Source of the DNA: Deuterostichococcus epilithicus
Taxonomy: Eukaryota; Chlorophyta; Trebouxiophyceae; Prasiolales; Stichococcaceae
DNA length: 64,000 nucleotides
Reading direction: 5' to 3'
Assembly (NCBI GenBank): GCA_033439295.1
Contig: JAVTLE010000010.1
Location: 1,736,001 to 1,800,000, forward strand
The stretch's first letter is position 1. The number at the start of each line of letters is the position of its first letter. The notes under the pieces were generated by a model. The model made no database searches and was not told where the DNA came from. It saw only the letters and a program-made list of their open reading frames with translations. Below, piece by piece: positions 12,601-22,792 of this stretch. Made by a program: the position numbers and the translations under genes.

Positions 12601-13717
12601 CTCTGTGGGCGCTGGGCGGCACCCGGGGATGGGTTCTGCCCATGCGACCCGCTGCCGATCTGAGCTGTTTCACGGCTGTCTTGCAGAACAACATGCCTGC
12701 ACCGTGCGCCGCGTGCCTACAGCTCCAGCGGGTCATCAGGCCTGCGTCAGACAATTCACGACAATGACAAGGGCCGCGGGGCTCGAGGTTGGGATTACTT
12801 GCGACCGAAGGAGGGCTCACTCGCCACCTGTCAAACCGCCCCTGCAGGTGGAGTCGCTGCAGCGCAAGTTCGCCAGCATCCACCTGACGCTGGCACAGCA
12901 GCAGGAGCAGCAGGCGGGCGCGCAGCCAGGGACCACCAAGCCGACGGGGCCCACCCCCGAGCCGCTGCGCATGAGCGCCCTGCACCCGACGCGCACCCCC
13001 GACGCCCTCGCCACGCCGCCGGCCAAGGTGCGGCAGCCGCCGCCGCACCGCCTGTGGCGCGTGCCTGACAAGCACAGCGCAGCACCAGAGGGGACGCACC
13101 CTTCCTGTTGGCATCGAGCCCTGGGTGACTCGCACCCATGAGACAGCATCAGCGATGGCGATGGCGCTGAATGCCGCAGATATCTCCGACCATGCACGCT
13201 TTTATGAATCAGACACAGCTTTCCAGGCCAACGAGGGCCTTTCAAAACTGCCCCAGCCGGGTTGCACGGCACGCCGTGCACTCGACACAAAACCCAGCCT
13301 TCCGCTGAGCGTTTAGGTTAGGGTGACGCCTGCGCCAACACTGCACAGGATGCCAATGCCAACCACTCCTAAAAGGCCAGACAGTCCCCTTTGAGCATCG
13401 TGCTCGATGGGCGCAGTCAAAGCTGGGCGAGCGGCTCAGGCGCCGTGTCTGCGGACGATGAGCTGGCTCCGGCTGCTTCACAGTTCGGATCAAGGCCTAA
13501 CACGTGTTTGGGTGCCCAAAATTGCAGGTTCAGGCGAAGCTAGGCGAGCGGCTGGCGGCGCCAGGCATGATCCAGAGTCGTGTCTCATCCTCACGAGCCT
13601 GACGCCTCTTCCTGGGTGTGGTGCCACCAGCAGGTGCAGTCGAAGCTCGGCAAGCGGCTGGAGGCCCTGGAGCTGAACCGCGAGCGCAACCCGCTGGCCG
13701 CGCATGCCGTGCGGTGA
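6636..13717 (+). CDS. DRP5B: DRP5B/ARC5-type dynamin GTPase, chloroplast division
   Basis: Eighteen exons join in phase to 851 residues: 6636-6795, 6952-7119, 7350-7519, 7767-7843, 7972-8012, 8293-8459, 8743-8894, 9104-9307, 9506-9587, 9797-9953, 10171-10318, 10564-10687, 10899-11062, 11435-11525, 11706-11889, 12244-12446, 12848-13027, 13634-13717. Arabidopsis ARC5 has 777. GTPase motifs are intact: G1 GHQTDGKS (102-109), G3 DTPG (203-206), G4 TKLD (274-277). Segments very close to ARC5 include EALMGFQFNHVGGGTKTRRP, IILCLEDSNDW, RGRTFREAFLTRL, MRLYGGAQYHRAMAEF, REEIVNACGVDDFHDG and CMEDLTSVTRYVTWSLH. Known role: cytosolic dynamin that assembles outside the envelope to constrict dividing plastids (and peroxisomes in plants). 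Intron 12 has a GC donor. The last exon is the least certain; decayed copies of it lie upstream, and an in-phase open frame follows the stop. Confidence 0.93.
13413..13562 (+). pseudogene. Two decayed copies of the last DRP5B exon
   Basis: The start of the last DRP5B exon (13634 onward, reading VQSKLGKRLEALE) is matched by two earlier intronic segments. One begins near 13413 (reads QSKLGERLRRR) and one near 13528 (reads VQAKLGERLAAPG). The second is also preceded by CAG. Shared core: AAGCT-GGCGAGCGGCT. Copies are spaced about 115 and 106 bp. They could be decayed tandem duplicates or rarely used alternative exons. Confidence 0.7.
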
Positions 13718-15494
13718 CGGCGCGCGGCGAGCCCCCTGAAACTGCCCTTGGCCCCTGCCGTTGGCGGGCCAGCAAACAATCGAAAGCCGGCAGCGGCAGC
13801 GACAGCGACAGACCTGGCGACCACGCATGCTCAAGAGGGCACGGGCATGGCAGCGCCCTTGCCGCAGACGGCGCAGACGCTGGCGGGGCGCCCGGCAGCG
13901 GAGACGTGGGATACCCCCGGCACAAGCAGAGGCGCAGGCGCGGCGCTGCCGCACTGCAGCGCTGGCGATGACGGTGGCGACGCCGCATCGCCACGTCGGG
14001 AGTGCTGCGACAGACTTTCCAGTCACGCCAAGCGGCCCCGCCTGGAGAAGTCGAGTCCAGAGAGGCAGAGCCTCCGGGCGCGCTTTGGTGGGTTCAGGGT
14101 GGCTGCTGCGCTGCCGCTAAGGGCACAGCTGCCAACTGTGCACAACGAGCGACCGGAACCAGGCTCGATGATGGCGCCGCACTGCAGCAGGTGGAGCCGC
14201 TTTGGAGTCGTCTAGCAGCACGATGGGCAACTGGCAATGCGTCGTGACGGCAGATGAGACCGCGGCGCAATTGGGGGCTTGCCACAGCGGCAGGGATGAG
14301 AGTGTTGGAATCTGACAGTCTGCCTCAGAACTTCTTCAGGGGCAGTGTGTGTGCAAGAGATCAAGAGACATCAGGCAGGTGCAGCGACAATAGATAGCGT
14401 GTGAATGCAATGGCAACGTCATTCACCCCACCAACGTGCTTCGAGCTGGCAGCAGAAATACTGTGATTGTATGAAACGATCGTTCCATATCAGTTGTATT
14501 CAGCAGTATTTCAATGCGAATCAGCAGTTGAATATTTACCAGAAACACGTTGCTTGCTGTCTCAAGTTGAAATGGCGCTGTTCTGTGCGTACGCACCCAA
14601 CGATAGCACGTACTTCCCTGACAGCTGAGGAAGTACAAACAGTTGCACGAGAATTGCTGACACGCATCAACAATCCCATCGGCTTGCGGCGGCAAATGAT
14701 ATCCTAGACTCCTCCTACACAATAAATAGCTGCGCATGTGTGCCTTGTGCAACCAGTGTTCGATTAGGCATTCAGTTACTTATGCAGAACGGAAGGGCTT
14801 CAGGGCCAGCTGAACCCACACATACAGGCCACCAGTAAAGTGACCTGCGTGCCGGCAAGGCTGATGTGCGCCGCATGAAAGCGGGTAAAGTATTGCAGCA
14901 AAAGTAAATGTGGAGGTGGGACTGGCAACCCTATTGGTTGCTGGTCTGCAAGCTCCTAGTGAGCTCGACTGCAAGTCGAGCTGCGCTGGCACATTGGGAG
15001 TCCAGCTTGCTGACGGATAGCGGTGGGAAGCGCAGCCGCAGTCTGCTCAGCCCTCACACCGTTGCCCTGCATGTAGTGCGCAAGTAGTCTGTGCCTTCCA
15101 GTTGCTTCGGCAGCTCAGTGCTGCTGCCGCAAAGAGGCTGCGTGTTCACATTGATGTGAAGGCAGGGCGCCGTCCGTTCCTGGGGGCGCGCGGCCTGTTG
15201 TGCGCCGGCACCGGCGATGCAGTTTCGATAGCAGGCTCGCTCGTCTGCTGCGTGGGCGGGTGCTGGGCGCTCGCGCCGGACCGACCGGCTTCGACGTCCG
15301 GCATGGGCTCGCCGTGTACGGCGCACTCCTCCTGTGCATCGTCCGGTCACCAGCCTTTCAGACAGGTTGCATGCCAAGTGGTTGTTGTTCCTTGCAGCAT
15401 CATCATTGCAGAAGTAGTTCAAAGCAGGCAGGGTGCGCAGCTTCGACCCAAAGACGCTGTGAACGTCCGGCAATGTCCCTGCGGTGCACATGTT
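13718..15494. other. Region between DRP5B and aquaporin A; UTRs, no supported gene
   Basis: The first 498 bp (13718-14215) form an open frame in phase with the DRP5B stop; the rest has no gene-like frame. The part at 14400-14720 is visibly more AT-rich. A 9-bp-arm inverted repeat with a GCA loop (AGCTCGACT/AGTCGAGCT) lies at 14962-14982. The two flanking genes converge, so this should contain both 3' UTRs. Confidence 0.45.
14962..14982. repeat. Perfect 9-bp inverted repeat, 3-bp loop
   Basis: AGCTCGACT, loop GCA, then AGTCGAGCT. It lies between convergent genes and might form an RNA hairpin in a 3' UTR. No tRNA or other RNA family is recognisable around it. Confidence 0.6.
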
Positions 15495-18172
15495 TCACCA
15501 ACAGCAAACATCAGAAGGATTGGAGAAGGACCGTCCCACCTGCCCCTCTTCCTCGCTGCCGCCCTCCTTATCCGGGACTTCGTCAAATTCCGAGTCGATC
15601 GCCCGCATGTGGTCCCTGCCCTTGCCCTGCGCGCTACCAGAAGTCAATATCAAAACCGAGCGGTTTGAAAGAAGCACTGTGCAGCAGCACTGTGCAGCAG
15701 CACTGTGCAGCAGCACTGTGCAGCAGCACCGCGCACCACTGTGTGACTGTCATTCAACAAGCGGTTGAAGATGCACAGTGCTCCAACAATGTGCAGGTAG
15801 GCGCATCCTGCGCCTCAGCTGCCGGTGACGCTGGCACGGCCATCAGGGTGATGTCAGCATGTCACAGCGTGACAGCGCAAATGTGGGTAGCTGCAGCAGC
15901 ACTCACGTACAGAGGCAGTGCCATCAGCGCAGCGAGGCAGCCCCCGACTACCTCTGCGAGCACATAGTACCTGCAGCAGCGACGCCATCTGTCCAGTCGT
16001 CATTCCAGTGACCGAAGGTTGCGGGGGTGTGCGCACATGTGGGACACGGATGTCTCTACAGGGCGTGCTGACCCGATCACAGCGCCAGATGCAGACTGCT
16101 CTGGACTGCACATCCGAACGGGTTTCTTCGAGACACCAACGCGCACCAGGCGTCGCCTGGACACACCGCCAACATTGCCGTCGGCATCGGGTACGCCGGG
16201 CACAGCATGTCACAGCAGATACATGAAATTTGCACCACACAATGCAGCCGAGACAGTCTGTACCGACCTGAATTGCAGTGGAAGATGGCTGTGGTTGCAA
16301 AATTCACTCGTCAGTCACTGAATTTCAAGGTGTAAGATCTCTTTCTGAGCGTGATTGACCGCAGTGCCATCTCTCGTAGTGCCAATGCGCAAGGCTGGCA
16401 ATGAGGGTACAGGACGGATGTGAATAGGAATCCAGACCTGCTGGACCGAGCGTTCTGGCTGGATTTAACGAAGCAGTCGTGAACTGCCCCGCTGACGTTG
16501 CGCACGCCCACAGCGAGATCCTGTTGTTTGGTGGGACACCAGGCTGCATTCAGTCAAGTCGTGCGGCATACATGAGTACTCATCCTGCGGAACAAAACTG
16601 CAATGCCGAGTGCCCTAGGCCAGTTACAGCTTGCGGAAACATGGGCAGGCGTAATGAGCACGACCGCACCCCACAATCAGGGGTCCCACGCTGCCAAAAG
16701 TGGGTTTACCAATCGCGACGGCGTACACTGTGGACACTGCACGCAGGGTTGCGGCATAGACCAGCGTATCTCAGTCTGTCAATCATCGGCTGGAACCAGG
16801 AGCCACTCTGAGCAGTGAGCTCGGATCAGAGAACATGCCATGCATGCGCGTGTTGCGCTGCTGGATGCTGTGTCAAGGCGGGCACAAGCAGCATCGGCGG
16901 TGCCACCAACTGCTGACGTACGGTACAGGCACCGATCTGCATGGTTGCGCACCCAGGACGAACGTCATAATCAGCTCCCAGCCGAACGCCTGCCCCTTGC
17001 TGACGTCCGTCCCAGGCCGGAAGCAGGCGTCATTGACTTCGCCGATCGCAGCGCCCGGCGTCAGACCCACCTGTGCGGCCAATCCATGAAGTGCAAGCTT
17101 GAAGGTAATGACAGAAACGAAAACATGCCTCACGACCAGCCGCTGCGTGTGCGCCTGGCATACATGCACATGCGCCAGCGGTTGCGGCGGCGGTGGAGGC
17201 AGGATCATCGCCGGCTGTCACCCACCGTCAGCAAGGTGCCGATGATGGCTCCGGAAATTTGCCCGACGATGTACAGCGCCCCTTTGGCCAGACTGATGTG
17301 CCCCGTCAGCAGGGTGCCGAATGTGACTGCTGGGTTGAGGTGGCTGTGAGAACCAACATGGAGGTGGTCATCGATTTGTTTCATCACCCCGGTGCATCAA
17401 GCTTGATGGGCTGTGCATACAGGAATGCAGGTCGTGATTGGTTCAGCCAGGCACAGCAGCACCTGGCCACTCACCCGCCGCTGACATTCGCTGTTATGTA
17501 GACAAGCACTGCCAAGATCAAGCCTGAGCGAAACGATCAGAACAAGTGAGTGCAGGAAATCGCATGACTACTGAAGCACGATCATCGGAGTCCTGCGACA
17601 CACTCCAGGAGCAGCAGCCTGTGACGACGACGCCGGTCAACGAGACGACCGGAACGACCGGACGACCGGAAGCTGAGCGACATCCGCACCATTTGCGACG
17701 GCGCCAAATGCTGGCGGCGCTGCATTGCCAAACAGCGTGAACAACAACGTACCCAGGAACTCCTGTGTGCCAAGACATTCAACGCTGGAATGTTCCGACA
17801 TCAATCCCAGCAGCTGTTGACACACACAGTAGAGTCGTGCACAGGCGCCCGTTACGACTGTCGCCGTTGCAGCACAGTGTATGGCGCAGCATTCTCCTTG
17901 CAGGATGCGGCAGCAGCACAGAGCCTGTGCAGACGCACGACCTGGCGGACCAGGCGGCGAGAGATCGGGAGAAAACCCACCATCCACAGGGCAAACACGA
18001 ACTTGCGGCCGGCCAACCTGCCGCGCTGCGATATGAGCAGGCCGCCGCCGCCATCGTCGTCTGACTTCGAGGCGGAGCCCGTACTCTGTGACTTCTCCGC
18101 TGTGTTCTTCTTTCCACCCTCAGGCACCCTGCGATCGCGCGGGCATAACACATTGGTTGCGTCTGGTTTCAT
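15495..18172 (-). CDS. Aquaporin / major intrinsic protein, copy A
   Basis: Ten minus-strand exons join to 317 residues: 17981-18172, 17690-17762, 17475-17523, 17226-17343, 16953-17070, 16670-16769, 16438-16520, 16264-16288, 15907-15970, 15495-15626. The MIP fold is clear. There is an N-terminal polar region ending near the first membrane helix (KFVFALWM), then EFLGTLLFTLFGNAAP. The first NPA loop is GGHLNPAVTFGTLLTGHISLAKGALY and the second is SAGQFTTASLNPARTLGPAG. The tail is acidic (RDHMRAIDSEFDEVPDKEGG). MIPs are tetrameric membrane channels for water or small neutral solutes. Substrate and membrane cannot be assigned. The 25-bp exon was chosen because the donor at its end keeps phase. 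Nearly the same exon sizes occur in copy B, 1.2 kb upstream in its own direction. Confidence 0.85.
15674..15725. repeat. 13-bp tandem repeat, four units
   Basis: Four perfect head-to-tail copies of GCACTGTGCAGCA inside the last intron of aquaporin copy A. The equivalent intron of copy B lacks it, so it arose after the gene duplication or was lost from the other copy. Confidence 0.9.
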
Positions 18173-19404
18173 CGTACAGGTTAGGTCATCAAACAGCAGG
18201 AGACCCGCCGACAGCATGCGACTGCTGGCCCGACCCGCAGTTGGGCTGCGGAACCAATGTCATACCCGAACTTCTGGCGCAGCATGGCAGGCTGCAGGCG
18301 GGCAGGAGCGCGCGGCGGCGCGCGTCGCGTGTTACACCCAGATAGTGGCGGCACGCCGTAGTACGGCGATGGGCAAAGTATGGATGGTCCAAAGTGGCAC
18401 TGACGCTGGCACTCTGACAATTGATGATCGACACCAAAAGCGGCGACTCCGAGCGGGTCAGCAATTTGTACGTTGGCAGCTTCGGGGCTGCTAGGTACGG
18501 GGCACAGCACAGGGCGCCTGCATATTCCTTGGATTTTAGTCGAAGATTTTTCCCCGCACAGCTCAGAGATGGAATCCCCAAAACGAATCACCCGTTCGAG
18601 TATGTACTCCAGAAGAAAAGAATCAAGAAAATATCAGACTGCCGGCCGAACGCGCGCGCAGCCCACTTGATAAAATGTGCACATGCGGGCGCGACCACCG
18701 TGCAGATAGAGCTGGGCGCAGCCACTCTGCAATACGGCGATAGCGACATCATCGCTGGCAGAACTACCTATGCCTGAACAATGCCGGTCTTGCATCAGGC
18801 ACCACCTGCCGACCAGACAGTGAGGATGGCAGCGCAGCTGCATCCACATCCGGCGGCTGAGCGGCGGCATCTGAGGCCACCACACAGCCTGACGATGATG
18901 CAAAGTCCTCGTGGAGGCGAAATCTCCCAAGCTACCAAGCGTCCGGTGCCGTGCCACAGAGGTTTACAGCGTCGTGAAGGGCGGGCGCTGGACCCTGATT
19001 TGGGTGTGCGGCCGTTCCGCAAGTGCCTGCGTCATCAAAGAGCACAGGAGGGGTATCAAAGGGCCTGCTCCGGGCGGCAGGGTGCTGCAAGCGCAACGCT
19101 GATGTACTCTTGACTCCTTCAGGCGGCCCGCAGACGCAGCGCTCACAGCGTGGCGACAGACCTTGTTGACGCGCGGTGGCGATGGCGATCCGATCTGTGC
19201 CGCCGCCGAGTGGTGCTGCAACACCGGGTGCGCGCTGACATTCGACTGGCCGCGCTCGATGTTCGACATGCGCTCCTCGTTCGCTGCCGCCTCCTCCTGA
19301 GCAAACGTCCCGCCAAGAGGTGGTAAGCAAACGGATGAAGCACATTCGTTGTGTAGGATCGCCAGGCCTCCCACCAGGCTTCTCTGAAGGCCTGCGAAGG
19401 CTGG
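18173..19404. other. Spacer between the tandem aquaporin genes
   Basis: 1.2 kb between the start codon of copy A and the stop codon of copy B, both on the minus strand. It must hold the copy B 3' UTR and the copy A promoter. No exon of a third aquaporin and no other gene were found on either strand. Confidence 0.5.
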
Positions 19405-21871
19405 TCAATGACCGTGCACACGCATGCGCAGGCATGCCCCGCATTCAGGCCCGGCAGCCTGCACATGACAGGTTTTGTTCACTTTGTTGCATTTCGATGC
19501 GGAGGGCTGCACCTCCATGTCGTCGCTATCCTCGTCCGGGTTCACCTCAAACTCCGAGTCAATTGTTCGCAGAAACTCTCGCCCCTTGCCCTGCATGAAA
19601 ATATACACCTTGATCACGCGCTTCCAGTCGTGTTTACTGAGGGGGTTCTCGGAGCTATAGGTTGTTCCACATCAGCTGATGCAGCCATTTGTACGATGCC
19701 AATGGTCAGCAGCAGGCTCGGGGCGAGTCAGTTCTGTTGCCAGCAGCATCAGGACTCGTGCAGCCAGCACTCACGTAGAGAGGCAAGGCCATCAGCCCCG
19801 CAAGGCAGCCTGCCAAGACCTCCGCTATGACATAGTACCTGCGGTAGCAGCAGTCACTTGCATCTGAGACGAATTGTTCATGCCCAAGTTTAAAATCATG
19901 CGCCACTGGTTCCTGGCAACGTTTGTGCTGCCAAGGCAGTCTTGAACAACTGCCAGACGTTGCACAGACGCTGTTTGCAACGACTGCACCCACCAAGCAT
20001 CGCCTGCAGCAGCAGGAGCCAGTCAATTTCCCAGGGCTCTGCCACAGCGGGTGACAACAAGGTGTCTCCAAGCCTCACGAAACAGAGCACTTCACACACT
20101 GACCTGAGTTGCAGTGGAAGACGGCTGTGCCAAAAACACAAGCAAGCTCGTTAGTGCCTCGACAGAAGGGTTCGCAGGTGACGGTGCATCAGCTTCGTGT
20201 GCCAATCGCACAGCACAGGCGCTGCACTTGTGCGGATGCAGGGACCGACTTTTAGTTGCGCGGGTGGTTGAAAGCAAGATGGCACCTGCCGGACCGAGTG
20301 TTCTTGCTGGGTTCAAAGACGCAGTGGTGAACTGCCCTGCTGATGTTGCGCATGCCCACAGCGAAATACTGCACGGGAAAACAAAGCCTCAGGAGCTGCA
20401 CGCTTGACAGCTGGAACGAAGTCAGGCAGATGAAAATCACCGCTGTATGGACGATCCTCACCCAACAATGAGCGGCCCAACGTTCCCAAAGCTGGGCTTG
20501 CCAATGGCCACGGCATACACTGTGGAAACTGCGGGCACCAGAGTAAACGTCAGTGAAGTTCCCGCAGGAGGCTGGCGACGCTGCGCGTCTGACGCATAGG
20601 TTGTAGCACGCAACCACGCACTGCGAGCTCTGCGTAGCTGACATACGCTTCCACCGGCGAGGGCCCCCAACACGACGGACAGGCTCGCCTAGAATGAATG
20701 TCATGAACAGCTCCCAGCCGAACGCCTGCCCTTTGGTGACGTCTTCCCCAGGCCGGAAACATGCATCATTAGGTTCACCAACTGCTGCGCCTGGCGTCAA
20801 GCCCACCTGCGCCGCAATGCTTCACAGCTTGCATTGTTTGAATAGAAATCAATTCTTGTAACATCTTGCACTCTGGGATGCATTACTGCAACTGGCGGAC
20901 ACCTTGGCAGACACCAAAGTCGACATGGACTTTGGATCAGCTGCGTTGGCGCCATTGGCACAACTCTCTCCCTCACCGTGAGCAGGGTGCCAATGATGGC
21001 ACCCAGTATCTGTACTGCAATGTAAAGTGCACCCTTGGCCAGGCTGATGTGCCCCGTCAGCAGAGTGCCGAACGTGACTGCCGGGTTGAGGTGGCTGCGA
21101 GCACAAGCGCGGCATTCGTATACGTGTGCATCGCTCGGTACAGGGATCATGAAGTGGCCATGCAGCAGACAGAGTATCAGAAAAGTAACCATCGACCATG
21201 CGAGATCACTCACCCGCCGCTGACGTTTGCTGTTATGTATACGAGGACGGCCAGCATCAAGCCTGTCCGGCAGCATTTCAGCACAACGTTTGAGATTGCA
21301 GAACACTGGTCGTCAGCGTGATTTTACCCACATGCCAGCATCCGTCTTCGACAGGCATCATCAGCCGCTGTCGCTAGGCACGCCGCAGCCTGTGTGGCCT
21401 CCGGCGACTAAGCAGACGCACCATTGGCAACGGCTCCGTATGCTGGTACCGCCGCATTGCCAAAGAGCGTGAAGAACAGCACTCCGAGGAACTCCTGTTT
21501 GCAGCGCGATGAAGGGTGTGGGACGCCGGCAGCAGAAACATAGTCATCTGGCGCCGCTGGAGGCAGCGCAAGCCCTGGTTGGCTCTGCTTGCGTGACACC
21601 AGGCAGGAGTGGCAAGGGCGGAGTCGCTCCACGCAGGAGGGAACCTGGATGCGAATGCGCTTTGGATCGTGCATGGACCCACCATCCAGATAGCAAACAG
21701 GAATTTGCTGCCGACTAGCCTGCCGCGCTGTGACACCAGCAGGCCACCCCCACCGCTATCTCCCGTCGGCGCGGAAGGGACTGCCTCTGGCCGTTTGCCA
21801 TTCTGCTTTGCATCAGACGCCCTGCGCTTGCCAGTACGGTCACCGGACGGTTCCACTATCGTACACTCCAA
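19405..21871 (-). CDS. Aquaporin / major intrinsic protein, copy B
   Basis: Ten minus-strand exons join to 350 residues: 21683-21871, 21422-21494, 21214-21262, 20977-21094, 20689-20806, 20462-20588, 20286-20368, 20104-20124, 19775-19863, 19405-19590. Both pore motifs are intact: HLNPAVTFGTLLTG and SLNPARTLGPAG. Other shared blocks are EFLGVLFFTLFGNAAVPAYG, AVSTVYAVAIGKPSFGNVGP and a C-terminal REFLRTIDSEFEVNPDEDS. Exons of 73, 49, 118, 118 and 83 bp have exactly the same length and phase as in copy A, so the pair is a tandem duplication. Exon 5 ends with a GC donor, and the start of exon 6 at 20588 was chosen only by phase. That adds about nine residues absent from copy A, so the boundary is the weakest point. 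Channel substrate is unknown. Confidence 0.83.
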
Positions 21872-22792
21872 CGCCGTACGACCCTTTGGTGCATTGATTC
21901 ATTTCAGATGCAAAAGTGTCAATGCCCGCACCCTCTCTGGCGCATGGCGATGGCAATTTGCGACCGAGCCGCGCCTCGCTGTATGCGGGTTTGGATGTGA
22001 GTCAAAGCGGCCGATCCAAACCTCGGCGCGTCAGAGGCACATAGTCCGGCTTGCGAGTCACGATTGCTGGACGACCCGCAGCGCTTCCGCGGCCAGGACA
22101 CTCGATGCACAGCTTTCTCGGCGATAAACCAGGGGGTCGAAAATCAAACTCCCCACAGCAAATTTGAGGAACACCCGCCCCGTTTGCACAAGGGGATTGC
22201 ATAAGTGTACACATAGGGAGGTAGAGTTTATGCCGCGCGGGCCGGCGGGCACACACCCACCGCCGCTTGCAGAAGCGGCGGCAGGCCGAGGAGATGTCGT
22301 CCCCTAAGTTTCCAGCAGCCAGAGACATTGTCCCCGCAGCAATGTGAAACGAAACTAAGCGCGAGCGGGATGCACTCAGCAGGCCGAGGAGATTTGATGG
22401 CGACGAGCGACGGCGTTGCAGGAACAGGCCCAGAACCCTTTTGTGCATGCGCGTTGTGATGAGGGATCAGACAGCATCTGATGTACAGCATAGTCACGGT
22501 CGGCCAGACGGCCACAGTGCAGATCTAAGGAAGAAACTACAGCACCCGGACATGAAGAGTGTCCGGATATCCGATGATGAAGAAGCTCGGCAATATGTAC
22601 TAGTCCTGCCTGGTCACCACAAACATCTGACTCATCTCTCTCTGGCTCAAGAGTCAGCTCCCGCTGCTTATCAATGTTCACTGGCTGCGACACTTCTGAG
22701 AGTGATCTCCACTCCAGCATCTTTACTCCGGCTTGATGCCGGACGGGCACAGGTTGAGATAGACCTGCGTCACGGCAGCATGCACCCAGGAA
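21872..22792. other. Spacer upstream of aquaporin B
   Basis: About 0.9 kb between the aquaporin B start and the presumed stop of the Ntn-hydrolase gene. It should contain the aquaporin B promoter and the neighbour's 3' UTR. Minus-strand open frames here show no family features. Confidence 0.45.

Noticed and set aside
14962-14982. tRNA or small structured RNA around the inverted repeat
   Set aside because: No T-loop, anticodon arm or box motifs around the hairpin.
15907-16288. Frameshift in aquaporin copy A near the last membrane helix
   Set aside because: The short exon 16264-16288 with a GTACAG donor restores the frame, so no frameshift is needed.
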